Source: Kineococcus mangrovi (GTDB lineage: Bacteria; Actinomycetota; Actinomycetes; Actinomycetales; Kineococcaceae). Taken from it: a stretch of DNA of 64,000 nucleotides. The stretch is from assembly GCF_041320705.1 (NCBI RefSeq), contig NZ_JBGGTQ010000004.1, positions 372,001 to 436,000 on the forward strand, in the 5' to 3' direction. Within the stretch, counting starts at the first letter, position 1, and the number at the start of each line of letters is the position of its first letter. Of the stretch, positions 52,627-61,267 are shown piece after piece. The notes beneath the pieces were generated by a model. The model saw only the letters and a program-made list of their open reading frames with translations, was not told where the DNA came from and did not search any database. The position numbers and the translations under genes were made by a program.

Positions 52627-53934
52627 GTGACCGACGTCCAGTCCACCCCCAGCACCGGCACGTCCGGTGTCACCGACCGTCCCCTCTCCGAGGTGGACCC
52701 CGAGATCGCCGCCGTCCTCGACGCCGAGCTCGGCCGTCAGCGCGACACCCTCGAGATGATCGCGAGCGAGAACTTCGCGCCGCGCTCGGTCCTGGAGGCC
52801 CAGGGGTCGGTCCTGACGAACAAGTACGCCGAGGGCTACCCCGGCAAGCGCTACTACGGCGGCTGCGAGCACGTCGACGTGGCCGAGGAGCTGGCCCGCG
52901 ACCGGGCCAAGGCCCTGTTCGGCGCCGAGCACGCCAACGTCCAGCCGCACTCGGGCGCCTCCGCCAACGCGGCCGCGATGCACGCCTTCATCCGCGGCGG
53001 CGACGGGATCCTGGGCCTGGAGCTGGCCCACGGCGGCCACCTCACGCACGGCATGAAGATCAACTTCTCCGGGCGCATGTACGACGTGTCGTCCTACGGC
53101 GTGGACCCGCAGACGTTCCGCGTCGACATGGACGTCGTGCGCGCCACGGCGCTGCAGGCCCGGCCCAAGCTCGTCATCGCCGGCTGGTCGGCCTACCCCC
53201 GCCAGCTCGACTTCGCCGCGTTCCGCGAGATCGCCGACGAGGTCGGCGCGCACCTCATGGTCGACATGGCCCACTTCGCCGGCCTCGTCGCCGCGGGCCT
53301 GCACCCCTCGCCCGTCCCGCACGCGCACGTCGTGACCTCCACGGTCCACAAGACGCTCGCCGGGCCGCGCTCGGGTCTCATCCTCACCCGCGAGGAGTTC
53401 GCCAAGAAGGTCGACTCGGCGGTGTTCCCGGGCCAGCAGGGCGGCCCGCTCATGCACGTCGTCGCCGCCAAGGCCGTCGCGTTCAAGGTGGCCGGCTCGG
53501 AGGAGTTCGCCGAGCGCCAGCGCCGCACCCTCGAGGGCGCGCAGATCGTCGCCGAGCGCCTCACCGCACCCGACGTCGCCGAGGCCGGCGTGTCCGTCCT
53601 CACCGGCGGCACCGACGTCCACCTCGTCCTGGTCGACCTGCGCGACAGCAAGCTCGACGGGAAGCAGGCCGAGGACCGCCTGCACGAGGTCGGCATCACG
53701 GTGAACCGCAACGCCGTCCCGTTCGACCCGCGCCCGCCGATGGTCACCTCCGGTCTGCGCATCGGGACCCCGGCCCTGGCCACCCGCGGTTTCGGCGCGG
53801 CCGAGTTCAGCGAGGTCGCCGACGTCATCGCCCAGGCGCTCAAGCCGGAGTTCGACGCGGACGCCCTGCGCGCCCGCGTCGCGAAGCTGACGGCGCAGTT
53901 CCCGCTGTACCCCTCGAACGGCGGTGTCCGGTGA
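52627..53934 (+). CDS. glyA: serine hydroxymethyltransferase
   Basis: 435-residue PLP enzyme transferring the serine hydroxymethyl group to THF. The PLP Lys is in [13 protein letters not shown] near residue 242; [15 protein letters not shown] and the SGASAN loop are conserved. About 20 Ser/Thr-rich residues precede the fold. GTG 52627 has GAGGAG 6 nt upstream. It is behind a ZTP riboswitch and overlaps folD (GTGA), so both respond to the one-carbon state. Confidence 0.97.
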   Translation: MTDVQSTPSTGTSGVTDRPLSEVDPEIAAVLDAELGRQRDTLEMIASENFAPRSVLEAQGSVLTNKYAEGYPGKRYYGGCEHVDVAEELARDRAKALFGAEHANVQPHSGASANAAAMHAFIRGGDGILGLELAHGGHLTHGMKINFSGRMYDVSSYGVDPQTFRVDMDVVRATALQARPKLVIAGWSAYPRQLDFAAFREIADEVGAHLMVDMAHFAGLVAAGLHPSPVPHAHVVTSTVHKTLAGPRSGLILTREEFAKKVDSAVFPGQQGGPLMHVVAAKAVAFKVAGSEEFAERQRRTLEGAQIVAERLTAPDVAEAGVSVLTGGTDVHLVLVDLRDSKLDGKQAEDRLHEVGITVNRNAVPFDPRPPMVTSGLRIGTPALATRGFGAAEFSEVADVIAQALKPEFDADALRARVAKLTAQFPLYPSNGGVR

Positions 53935-54818
53935 GCGCGGTCGTCCTCGACGGCAGGGCCGCCGCCGCGGCGGTGAAGGCCGACCTCACCGAGCGCGTGA
54001 CCGCGCTGCGCGCGAAGGGCGTCGTCCCCGGCCTCGGCACGGTGCTCGTGGGGGAGGACCCGGGGTCGGCCAGCTACGTGCGCGGCAAGCACCGCGACTG
54101 CGCCGAGGTGGGGATCGAGTCGATCCGCGTCGAGCTGCCCGCCACGGCGACGCAGGCCGAGATCGAGTCCGAGATCGACCGGCTCAACGCTGACCCCGCC
54201 TGCACCGGGTTCATCGTCCAGCTCCCGCTGCCGTCGGGGATCGACGCGAACCGCGTGCTGGAGGCTGTCGCGCCCGACAAGGACGCCGACGGGCTGCACC
54301 CGACGAACCTGGGGCGCCTCGTGCTGCGGGTGCGCGAGGAGATCACCTCCCCGCTGCCGTGCACGCCGCGCGGGGTCATCGACCTGCTGCTGCGGCACGA
54401 CGTCCCGCTCGACGGGGCCGAGGTCGTCGTCGTCGGGCGCGGGGTGACGGTGGGCCGGCCGATCGGCCTGCTGCTCACCCGGCGCCACCCGAACGCCACG
54501 GTCACGTTGTGCCACACGGGGACGAAGGACCTGTCCGAGCACCTGCGGCGGGCCGACGTGATCGTCGCCGCCGCGGGGGTTCCCGGGATCGTGACGCGCC
54601 AGGACGTCAAACCGGGTGCCGCGGTGCTCGACGTCGGCGTCTCGCGGGTGTTCGACGAGGCCACGGGCAAGAACGAGCTCACCGGTGACGTCGCCCTCGA
54701 CGTGGCCGAGGTCGCGGGGTTCATGGCACCCAACCCCGGCGGTGTGGGGCCCATGACGCGCGCGTTGCTGCTGACGAACGTCGTGGAGTCCGCCGAACGC
54801 GCCGCGGGCCTGCGCTGA
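53931..54818 (+). CDS. folD: methylenetetrahydrofolate dehydrogenase / cyclohydrolase
   Basis: 295-residue bifunctional FolD, converting 5,10-methylene-THF to 10-formyl-THF. [15 protein letters not shown] holds the catalytic Lys, [10 protein letters not shown] and [12 protein letters not shown] the folate site, and [14 protein letters not shown] the NADP loop. GTG 53931 overlaps the glyA stop. The 10-formyl-THF made here feeds PurN and PurH (29-31 kb) and is drained by PurU. Confidence 0.97.
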   Translation: MSAVVLDGRAAAAAVKADLTERVTALRAKGVVPGLGTVLVGEDPGSASYVRGKHRDCAEVGIESIRVELPATATQAEIESEIDRLNADPACTGFIVQLPLPSGIDANRVLEAVAPDKDADGLHPTNLGRLVLRVREEITSPLPCTPRGVIDLLLRHDVPLDGAEVVVVGRGVTVGRPIGLLLTRRHPNATVTLCHTGTKDLSEHLRRADVIVAAAGVPGIVTRQDVKPGAAVLDVGVSRVFDEATGKNELTGDVALDVAEVAGFMAPNPGGVGPMTRALLLTNVVESAERAAGLR

Positions 54819-54852
54819 CCCGCCCCCCGGCCCCCCGTCCGGGGGGTCGGGT
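54818..54852 (+). terminator. terminator of glyA-folD overlapping the xth promoter
   Basis: ACCCGCCCCCCGG (54818-54830) pairs with CCGGGGGGTCGGGT (54839-54852) with one bulge; loop of 8 nt. The far arm ends in the first base of the xth -10 element (TAGCGT). Confidence 0.6.
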
Positions 54853-54864
54853 AGCGTCCGGCGC

Positions 54865-55689
54865 GTGGCCAGGACGCAGGAGAAGCTGACCGTCGCGACC
54901 GTGAACGTCAACGGCGTGCGCGCCGCCGTCCGCCGCGGGATGCAACCGTGGCTCGACGGCCGCGACCCCGACGTCCTGCTGCTGCAGGAGGTCCGCGCCC
55001 CGGACGCCGAACTGCGCAAGGCGCTGCCGGGGTACGTCCACGTCGCGCACACCGAGGCCGCCGCGAAGGGCCGCGCCGGGGTCGCCGTCGCGGCGAAGGC
55101 GGAGTTCTCGGCCGTGCGGATCGGGTTCGCCCACGACCCGCACTTCGAGACCTCCGGCCGCTGGGTGGAGGTCGACGTCGACACGGCCGTGGGCCCGATG
55201 ACGTTCGTCAGCGCCTACGTGCACTCCGGTGAGGTCGGCACCCCGCAGCAGGACGACAAGTACCGGTTCCTCGACGCGATGGACGTGCGGCTGGCCGAAC
55301 TCGGCGAGGCCGCGCGGGACACCGGCCGCGAGGCCCTCGTCGCCGGCGACCTGAACATCGGGCACACCCAGCGCGACATCAAGAACTGGAAGGGCAACCG
55401 CGGCAAGGCGGGTTTCCTCGAGGACGAACGCGCCCACCTCGACCACTGGTTCGACGAGCTCGGCTGGGTCGACACCCAGCGGACGGTCGCCGGCGACGTC
55501 GACGGACCCTTCGCCTGGTGGTCCTGGCGCGGGCAGGCGTTCGACAACGACACCGGCTGGCGCATCGACTACCAGCTCGTGACCCCGGGGCTCGCGCAGC
55601 GGGTGCGGACGGTCGAGACCGACCGCGCCCCCAGCTACGCCGAGCGGTTCTCCGACCACGCCCCGGTCGTGGCGGTCTACTCCGCCTGA
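54865..55689 (+). CDS. xth: exodeoxyribonuclease III
   Basis: 274-residue ExoIII/AP endonuclease-type nuclease for abasic-site repair. TVATVNVNGVRAA at the start, LLLQEV (metal Glu), AGDLNIGHT (Asp-Asn), and SDHAPVVA (catalytic Asp-His) near the C-terminus are all intact. GTG 54865 lies 7 nt behind TAGCGT (54852-54857), leaderless. Confidence 0.95.
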   Translation: MARTQEKLTVATVNVNGVRAAVRRGMQPWLDGRDPDVLLLQEVRAPDAELRKALPGYVHVAHTEAAAKGRAGVAVAAKAEFSAVRIGFAHDPHFETSGRWVEVDVDTAVGPMTFVSAYVHSGEVGTPQQDDKYRFLDAMDVRLAELGEAARDTGREALVAGDLNIGHTQRDIKNWKGNRGKAGFLEDERAHLDHWFDELGWVDTQRTVAGDVDGPFAWWSWRGQAFDNDTGWRIDYQLVTPGLAQRVRTVETDRAPSYAERFSDHAPVVAVYSA

Positions 55690-55711
55690 CCGGCGACCGC
55701 CGCACAGCCCG

Positions 55712-55764
55712 ACCGGTACGTCCCGACCCGTTCGCGACGTCCGGGAGGGGCGGGACGTACCGGT
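55712..55764. terminator. bidirectional terminator between xth and the flavoprotein gene
   Basis: ACCGGTACGTCCCG (55712-55725) and CGGGACGTACCGGT (55751-55764) form a perfect 14-bp stem around a 25-nt loop, between two convergent genes. Confidence 0.75.
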
Positions 55765-55779
55765 TCCACGCGACGACGG

Positions 55780-57111
55780 TCAGGGTGCAGACGCCCCGTG
55801 CAACTCCTCCAGCGCGGGGAAGATCGCCTCCGACCACGTGGGGAACGCCCGCACGTGGTGCCACAGGAGGTCCACGTCGAGGCGGGCTCGCACGGCGAGG
55901 GCGAGCTCGGCACCCCAGGAGTCGGCGTCCGGGCCCACGCACGCGGCCCCCACGAGAACTCCCGCGTCGTCGACGAACAGTTCCACGGCCCCGGTGACCT
56001 CGCGGCGGCGCGACAGCTCGACCAGGTCCGCGCGCTCGACCTGCCGGACCTCGAACCGGGCCGACCGGGCACCGGAGGTGGCGCCGACGCAGAACACGGT
56101 CGGGTCGGTGTAGACGGCGCGGGGGATCGCGGAGTAGTCCGCGTCCCGGCCGCGGCCCAGCAGTTCGGCGACGACGGTGCGGGCCTGGTGGTTGGCGGTG
56201 TGGGTGTAGTCGGAGACGCCCGTGACGTCGCCCACGGCGAACAGCCCCTCGACCGGGCCATCGTCGCCGACGACGCGGCACCGGGCGTCGGTGCGCAGCG
56301 CCCCGGCCTCGGTGAGCCAGTCGTCGGGAAACCCGAACCCGCCGGTGACCGGTGCGCGGCCCGTCGCCAGCAGCAACCGGTCGAAGCCGAGCACGGCCCC
56401 GGACTCCAACCGCAACCCCCCGTCCACGACCTCGACCGCCGGATCCCCGGTCCGCACGTCCACGCCGTCCGCGGTCAGCGCGTCGGCCAGCACGCCGCCG
56501 ACCCACGACGGTTCGCGCGAGAGGAGGTGCGGACCGCGTTGCACGAGGGTGACCTCGCTGCCCAGACCCCGGTACGCCTGCGCGAGCTCCACGGCCACGG
56601 GACCGCCGCCGAGGACGACGAGCCGGTCCGGCAGGTCCGCGGCGGACAGCGCCTCCTCCGACGTCCACGTCGCGGCACCGTCGAGACCGGGCAGGGGCGG
56701 GCGGACCGAGGCGCTGCCCGTGCCGACGACGACGTGCGCGGCCTCCACCACCCGGTGGCCGCCGGAGTGCAGGTCGACCTCCACCACCCCCGGGGCGACG
56801 CGGGTCGCACTGCCGCGGACCACCTCCACCCCGTCCCCGCTGAGCTGCGCGGCGGCCCCGGAGTCGTCGCGGTGGGAGGCGGCCTCGTCCCGGACCGCGC
56901 GGGCGGCCACCCAGGACAGCTCGGCGCGCGCCGACAGCAGGAGGGACTTGGCCGGGACGCAGGCCAGGAACGGGCAGAAACCGCCGACGTACCCGCGCTC
57001 GACGAGCACGACGCGGCGGCCGGCCCCCGCCAGCTGCTGGGCGACCATCTTCCCGCCGGAACCGGACCCCACGACCACGACGTCGACCGCTGCTCGGGTG
57101 GGTGTGGTCAC
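55780..57111 (-). CDS. FAD-dependent pyridine nucleotide-disulfide oxidoreductase with variant active site
   Basis: 443-residue flavoprotein of the dihydrolipoamide/mercuric/mycothione reductase family. FAD motif VVVGSGSGGKMVA is at residues about 11-23; the redox Cys pair is present as GGFCPFLACVPAK (C-x4-C); the NAD loop is VVLGGGPVAVELAQ. The C-terminal dimer domain has FPTWSE where the family has HPTxSE, so the catalytic His is replaced by Phe while Glu stays. GTG 57111 is the start used. Its substrate is therefore uncertain. Confidence 0.9.
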   Translation of the reverse strand: MTTPTRAAVDVVVVGSGSGGKMVAQQLAGAGRRVVLVERGYVGGFCPFLACVPAKSLLLSARAELSWVAARAVRDEAASHRDDSGAAAQLSGDGVEVVRGSATRVAPGVVEVDLHSGGHRVVEAAHVVVGTGSASVRPPLPGLDGAATWTSEEALSAADLPDRLVVLGGGPVAVELAQAYRGLGSEVTLVQRGPHLLSREPSWVGGVLADALTADGVDVRTGDPAVEVVDGGLRLESGAVLGFDRLLLATGRAPVTGGFGFPDDWLTEAGALRTDARCRVVGDDGPVEGLFAVGDVTGVSDYTHTANHQARTVVAELLGRGRDADYSAIPRAVYTDPTVFCVGATSGARSARFEVRQVERADLVELSRRREVTGAVELFVDDAGVLVGAACVGPDADSWGAELALAVRARLDVDLLWHHVRAFPTWSEAIFPALEELHGASAP

Positions 57112-57193
57112 ACCGCGATGGTTCCCGAAGGACGGACGCGCCGCGCGTCGAAGGAGGGACGCCCCCGGCAGCCGGGAGTGCTCTGATGGTCGC

Positions 57194-58147
57194 GTGGATG
57201 GAGCTGACGGGTTGAGACCCCCGGTCCTCGAGTGCGTCGACGTCGCCAAGCGCTTCGGCGCGGTGCAGGCGCTCGACGGTCTGACGATGTCGCTCGACGC
57301 GCCCGCGACCGGCCTGCTCGGCGCCAACGGCGCGGGGAAGTCGACGCTGCTGCGCACGGCGCTGGGCCTGACCCGGCCCGACCGCGGCAGCGTGCGGATC
57401 CTCGGCCTGGACACCGTCCGCGGACGCTCCGAGGTGCGGCGCCGGGTGGGTTTCATGCCCGAGCACCCGTGCCTGCCGAACGACATGTCGGCCCAGGACG
57501 TCTGCGTCTCCCTCGCCCGGATGCGCGGGCTCGGCCACCGGGACGCGGTGCGCCGCACCAGCGAGGTGCTGTTCGCGGTGGGGCTGGAGGAGGAACGCCG
57601 CCGCCCCGTCGGCAGCTACTCCCTCGGGATGCAGCAGCGCACGAAGCTCGCCCAGGCCCTCGTCCACGGACCCGACGTCGTCCTCCTCGACGAACCCACC
57701 TCGGGGCTGGACCCGGCGGGCCGGGAGGAGATGCTCGCGATCGTCCGCCGGCTGTCCACCGAGCTCGGCATCCGCGTCGTCGCCAGTTCCCACGTCCTCG
57801 ACGACATCGAACGCACCTGCGACGAGGTCGTCGTCCTGCGCTCGGGGACCCTCGCCGCCCAGCGCGCCGTCCTCGTCGGCCACGACCCCTCGGGCCCGGC
57901 GGAACTGCGCGTGAACGGTGACGTCGGCGCGTTCGCCGCGGCGCTGGAACCGCGGGTCGCGCCGTTCGGGGTGTCGCTGACCCCCACGGCCGCCGGGGAC
58001 ATCGGCCTGAGCGCCAGCCTGGACGCCGCTCTGGACGCCGTCCGCGACCTCGCCGCCGAACGGGGGGTGGGGGTCGAGCGGCTCGCCCCCGCGGCCCGCG
58101 GGCTCGAGGACGTCGTCGTCGACGCGATGGCGGGAGGAACCCGGTGA
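57194..58147 (+). CDS. ABC transporter ATP-binding protein (exporter type)
   Basis: 317-residue ATPase. Walker A GANGAGKST near residue 37, signature SLGMQQR, Walker B VVLLDEPTSGLDPA, and a C-terminal about 90-residue extension typical of CcmA-type drug/lipid ABC exporters. GTG 57194 is used; TTG 57212 with GGAG 8 nt upstream is a real alternative. The stop overlaps the permease start (GTGA). It begins a four-gene tandem of two ATPase-permease pairs. Confidence 0.9.
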   Translation: MDGADGLRPPVLECVDVAKRFGAVQALDGLTMSLDAPATGLLGANGAGKSTLLRTALGLTRPDRGSVRILGLDTVRGRSEVRRRVGFMPEHPCLPNDMSAQDVCVSLARMRGLGHRDAVRRTSEVLFAVGLEEERRRPVGSYSLGMQQRTKLAQALVHGPDVVLLDEPTSGLDPAGREEMLAIVRRLSTELGIRVVASSHVLDDIERTCDEVVVLRSGTLAAQRAVLVGHDPSGPAELRVNGDVGAFAAALEPRVAPFGVSLTPTAAGDIGLSASLDAALDAVRDLAAERGVGVERLAPAARGLEDVVVDAMAGGTR

Positions 58148-59013
58148 CCGACCAGAACTCCCCGCGCGCCGTCCTGCACGACATCCGCTACTCCCGGTTC
58201 GCCGGGCGGTTGCGGCCCCGCCGTGCGGCCGTCGGGTCCTTCGTGGCGAGCGGGATCCGTCGCCCGCTCGGTCTGCGCCGCAGCGCCGGTGCCAAGGTCT
58301 GGCCGTTCCTGCTGCTGGCCGCGGCCTACCTGCCGGCGCTCGCGGTCGTGGCCGTCCCGCTGCTCGTACCGGCGGTGCAGGTGCAGCCGACGGACCTCAT
58401 CGGCTACCCGCAACTGCTGACGACGAACTCGGTCGTGCTGCTCGCGTTCGTCGCGACGTCGATCCCGTCGATGCTCACCCGCGACCGGCGCGACCGCGTC
58501 CTGTCGCTGTACTTCGCCACGGCGCTGTCGTGGGCCGAGTACGTCGCGGGGGTCGTGCTCGCCGCGGTCGCGCTGCTGGCCCTCATCGTGCTCGGGCCGA
58601 TGCTCGTGCTGTTCGTCGGGTCCATCGCGACGGCCGACGCCCCCGGCACCTGGTTCACCGACAACGTCGGCGACCTGCCGCGCATCGTGGGGGCCGCCGC
58701 GCTCGTGGTGCTGTTCCACGCGGCGCTGGCGCTGGCCATCGGGTCCCTCACCGCGAAACGGGTGTTCGCCGTCGGCGGCTACCTCGCGGTCGTGCTCGTC
58801 GGCCCGGCCCTGACCGGGGTCGTCGCGGCCGTCACGGGCGCCGACTGGCCCCTCTCGCTGGACCCCTCCAGCGGTCCCGTCCGGCTCGCCACGACGTTCA
58901 TCGGCGGCGGGCTCGGGAACCCGGGCGCCCTGGCCTGGCTCGTGTGGGGGGTGGTCGTCGTCGGGGGGTTCGGCGTCCTGGCCGGCCGGTACGCGAAGGG
59001 GGGCGACGCGTGA
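58144..59013 (+). CDS. ABC transporter permease
   Basis: 289-residue ABC-2 type permease with about six membrane segments, partner of the ATPase before it. It carries a cytoplasmic basic N-terminus (about 45 residues). GTG 58144 and the next gene's GTG 59010 are both in 4-nt overlaps, so translation of the module is coupled. Substrate unknown. Confidence 0.88.
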   Translation: MTDQNSPRAVLHDIRYSRFAGRLRPRRAAVGSFVASGIRRPLGLRRSAGAKVWPFLLLAAAYLPALAVVAVPLLVPAVQVQPTDLIGYPQLLTTNSVVLLAFVATSIPSMLTRDRRDRVLSLYFATALSWAEYVAGVVLAAVALLALIVLGPMLVLFVGSIATADAPGTWFTDNVGDLPRIVGAAALVVLFHAALALAIGSLTAKRVFAVGGYLAVVLVGPALTGVVAAVTGADWPLSLDPSSGPVRLATTFIGGGLGNPGALAWLVWGVVVVGGFGVLAGRYAKGGDA

Positions 59014-59948
59014 GCACCGTCGAGCTGACCGGGGTCAGCAAGTGGTTCGCCGACACCGTCGCGCTCTCGGACGTGGGTTTCGCCCTCGAAGCGGGGGTGA
59101 CGGGGCTGCTGGGGCACAACGGGGCCGGGAAGTCCACGGCCCTGCAACTGCTGGCCGGGGCGACGCGTCCCAGCCAGGGCACGGTGCGGGTGCTCGGCCT
59201 CGACCCGCACGCCGACCCCGCCGTGCACCGGGGCCTGGGGATCGTGGCCGACGGCGAGGCGACGTGGGCGCACGCCACGGCCCGCACGCAGGTCGAGTTC
59301 CTCGCCCGCCAGCGCGGGGTCGCCGACCACCGGCGCGCCGCGGCCGCCGTCCTGGACCGGGTCGGGCTCACCGCCGCCGTGGACCGCCGCGTCGGCGGGT
59401 TCTCCAAGGGCATGCGCCAGCGGGTCAAGCTCGCCCAGGCCCTCGTCCACGACCCGCAGGTGCTGCTGCTCGACGAGCCGCTCAACGGGCTCGACCCGGC
59501 CCAGCGGCGCGCCGACGTGGACCTGCTCGCCGCGCTGGGCCGGGAGGGGCGGACGGTCCTGGTGAGTTCGCACGTCCTGTCCGAGGTCGAGCGGATGGCC
59601 CAGCGGGTCCTCGTCGTCGTCAACGGCCGGCTCGTCGCCGAGGGCGAACCGGCCGGCATCCGCGAACTGCTCGTCGACCGGCCGCGCACCGTGCGGCTGG
59701 AGGGTGAGCGCGTGCTGGAACTGGCGGGCACCCTGCTGGCCGAAGGGCTCGTGGAGTCGGTCCGGCGCGAGGGCGGCGGCCGGCCCGGCGTCCTCGTCGA
59801 GGCCCCGCGGGCCGTCGCCCTCGCCGAGGCCGTGCCGCGCCTGGCGCGCACCTGCGGGACGACGCTGCGGCGCGTCGAGGGTGTCGGGGAGGACCTGGAG
59901 AGCGTGTTCGCCCACCTGGTGCGGGCGGCGAGGGGAGCGGGACGATGA
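59010..59948 (+). CDS. ABC transporter ATP-binding protein (second copy)
   Basis: 312-residue ATPase. Walker A GHNGAGKST, signature SKGMRQR, Walker B LLLDEPLNGLDPA. It is related to the first ATPase of the cluster but not a recent duplicate: motif residues differ (GANGAGKST against GHNGAGKST, SLGMQQR against SKGMRQR). GTG 59010 overlaps the previous stop. The C-terminus ends in a family extension with an RRVEGVGEDLESVF motif. Confidence 0.9.
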   Translation: MSTVELTGVSKWFADTVALSDVGFALEAGVTGLLGHNGAGKSTALQLLAGATRPSQGTVRVLGLDPHADPAVHRGLGIVADGEATWAHATARTQVEFLARQRGVADHRRAAAAVLDRVGLTAAVDRRVGGFSKGMRQRVKLAQALVHDPQVLLLDEPLNGLDPAQRRADVDLLAALGREGRTVLVSSHVLSEVERMAQRVLVVVNGRLVAEGEPAGIRELLVDRPRTVRLEGERVLELAGTLLAEGLVESVRREGGGRPGVLVEAPRAVALAEAVPRLARTCGTTLRRVEGVGEDLESVFAHLVRAARGAGR

Positions 59949-60673
59949 GCACCACCCTCTACGGGTTCTCGTTGCGGGGGATCCTGTTCCGCGGCCGGAC
60001 GGCGGGTTTCGCGGCGTTGCCGCTGGCCGTGGCGGTCGTCGTCGGCGTCGTCATCGCCATCACGAGCGTGCCCAGCCGGTACGGCGTGCAGAACACGTTC
60101 ACTGGCAACCTCCTGACCGGGCTCGTCGTGCCGATCGTCGCCCTCGTCCTGGCCATCGGGGCGTTCGGCGACGAGCGCGACGCCCGCACGCTGCCGCTGC
60201 TGCGGGCCGTGGCCCGGCCCCGCTGGCACACCGCGCTCGCGCGGTTCGCGGCGGCGTGGACCGCCACGGTGGTCGTGGTGCTGCCCGCCGCGGTGGCGTG
60301 CGCGGTGCTGGGCGTCTCGGTGAACCAGCCCGCGGGCCGGGTCGTCGGCGGGGTCGCGCTCGCGACCGTCCTCACGGCGGGGGCGTACTGCGCCGTGTTC
60401 GTGCTGCTGTCGCTGCTGACCCGTCGCGGGCTGCTGGCCGGGCTCGCGTACGTCGTGCTGTGGGAGACGTTCCTGGCCGGGCTGGCCCCGGCGCTGCGCG
60501 GGCTCTCGATCGGCTCCTACGGCCGCCGGGTCGCCTCGCTCGCGATCCCCGGCGACGTCCCGCTCGGCACGGTGTCCTCCCTCGGAGTGCCCGGAGCGGC
60601 CGTGGTCCTGGTCGGGACCACGGTGGTCGCAGTGGCGTTGTCGGCGGTCCGGTTGCAGCGCATGGACGTGTGA
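59945..60673 (+). CDS. ABC transporter permease (second copy)
   Basis: 242-residue ABC-2 type permease with six membrane segments, smaller than the first permease of the cluster. ATG 59945 overlaps the ATPase stop (ATGA). The four genes probably form one or two exporters. The DUF1453-like gene is convergent after 3 bp. Confidence 0.88.
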   Translation: MSTTLYGFSLRGILFRGRTAGFAALPLAVAVVVGVVIAITSVPSRYGVQNTFTGNLLTGLVVPIVALVLAIGAFGDERDARTLPLLRAVARPRWHTALARFAAAWTATVVVVLPAAVACAVLGVSVNQPAGRVVGGVALATVLTAGAYCAVFVLLSLLTRRGLLAGLAYVVLWETFLAGLAPALRGLSIGSYGRRVASLAIPGDVPLGTVSSLGVPGAAVVLVGTTVVAVALSAVRLQRMDV

Positions 60674-60676
60674 GTT

Positions 60677-61135
60677 TCAGCGGACGGCGAGCGGGCGGCC
60701 CGTGCGGACCGCGACGACCGCGGACTCGGCGAGCAGGCTGAACCCGAGGGCCAACAGCACCGACCGCCCGACGGTGTGCGAGGCCACGCCCAGGGACACG
60801 GCGCCGGCGTCCAGGCCGAGGCGCGCCGCGACGAGCAGGGCCATGAGCCCGAAGCAGGCCGGGCCCCAGCTCGTCACGAGCCGGCCGCCGGCGTGCCCCA
60901 CCCGGACCAGGGCCCCGCGGGCGGCGCCCAGTCCGAGGGCGACGCACCCGGTGAGGACGAGGAACGCGGCCGCGGGGGCGTCCAGGACGACGTCGTGCAG
61001 CAGGAACAACCCCACGACGACCAGGACCAGTGGCGTGCGGGAGGACTCCTCGGCCACGGGGCGGGGCCGGGCCCGGCGGACCACGAGGAGCGCGACGACG
61101 ACGAGGGCGGCGAGGACGGGGACGAGGGTGGTCAC
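60677..61135 (-). CDS. small membrane protein (DUF1453/CcdC-like)
   Basis: 152-residue membrane protein with four or five hydrophobic segments (LVPVLAALVVVALLVV at the start). It resembles the DUF1453 (CcdC-like) group of actinobacterial membrane proteins; I am not certain of the family. GTG 61135 has CAGGGT 7 nt upstream, a weak leaderless -10; GTG 61144 is an alternative. It diverges from the histidine kinase gene. Confidence 0.65.
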   Translation of the reverse strand: MTTLVPVLAALVVVALLVVRRARPRPVAEESSRTPLVLVVVGLFLLHDVVLDAPAAAFLVLTGCVALGLGAARGALVRVGHAGGRLVTSWGPACFGLMALLVAARLGLDAGAVSLGVASHTVGRSVLLALGFSLLAESAVVAVRTGRPLAVR

Positions 61136-61254
61136 GGCGACCACCCTGCGCCGGGGGCACCCCCGTCCGGATCGGCCCGCGGGTCGGTCCCGGGTGGAGA
61201 GCGGGTGGAGCCGCCCTCGTGCCCGGGGTCGACGACGGGCCGCGGGACGCGGCC

Positions 61255-61260
61255 TAGGGT
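61255..61260 (+). promoter_or_regulatory. -10 element (TAGGGT) of the two-component system
   Basis: TAGGGT ends 7 nt before GTG 61268; leaderless position. Confidence 0.6.
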
Positions 61261-61267
61261 TCCGGAC

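Noticed and set aside
58144-60673. Tandem duplication origin of the two ABC pairs
   Set aside because: ATPase motifs differ (GANGAGKST versus GHNGAGKST) and the permeases differ in size and sequence, so a recent duplication is not supported.
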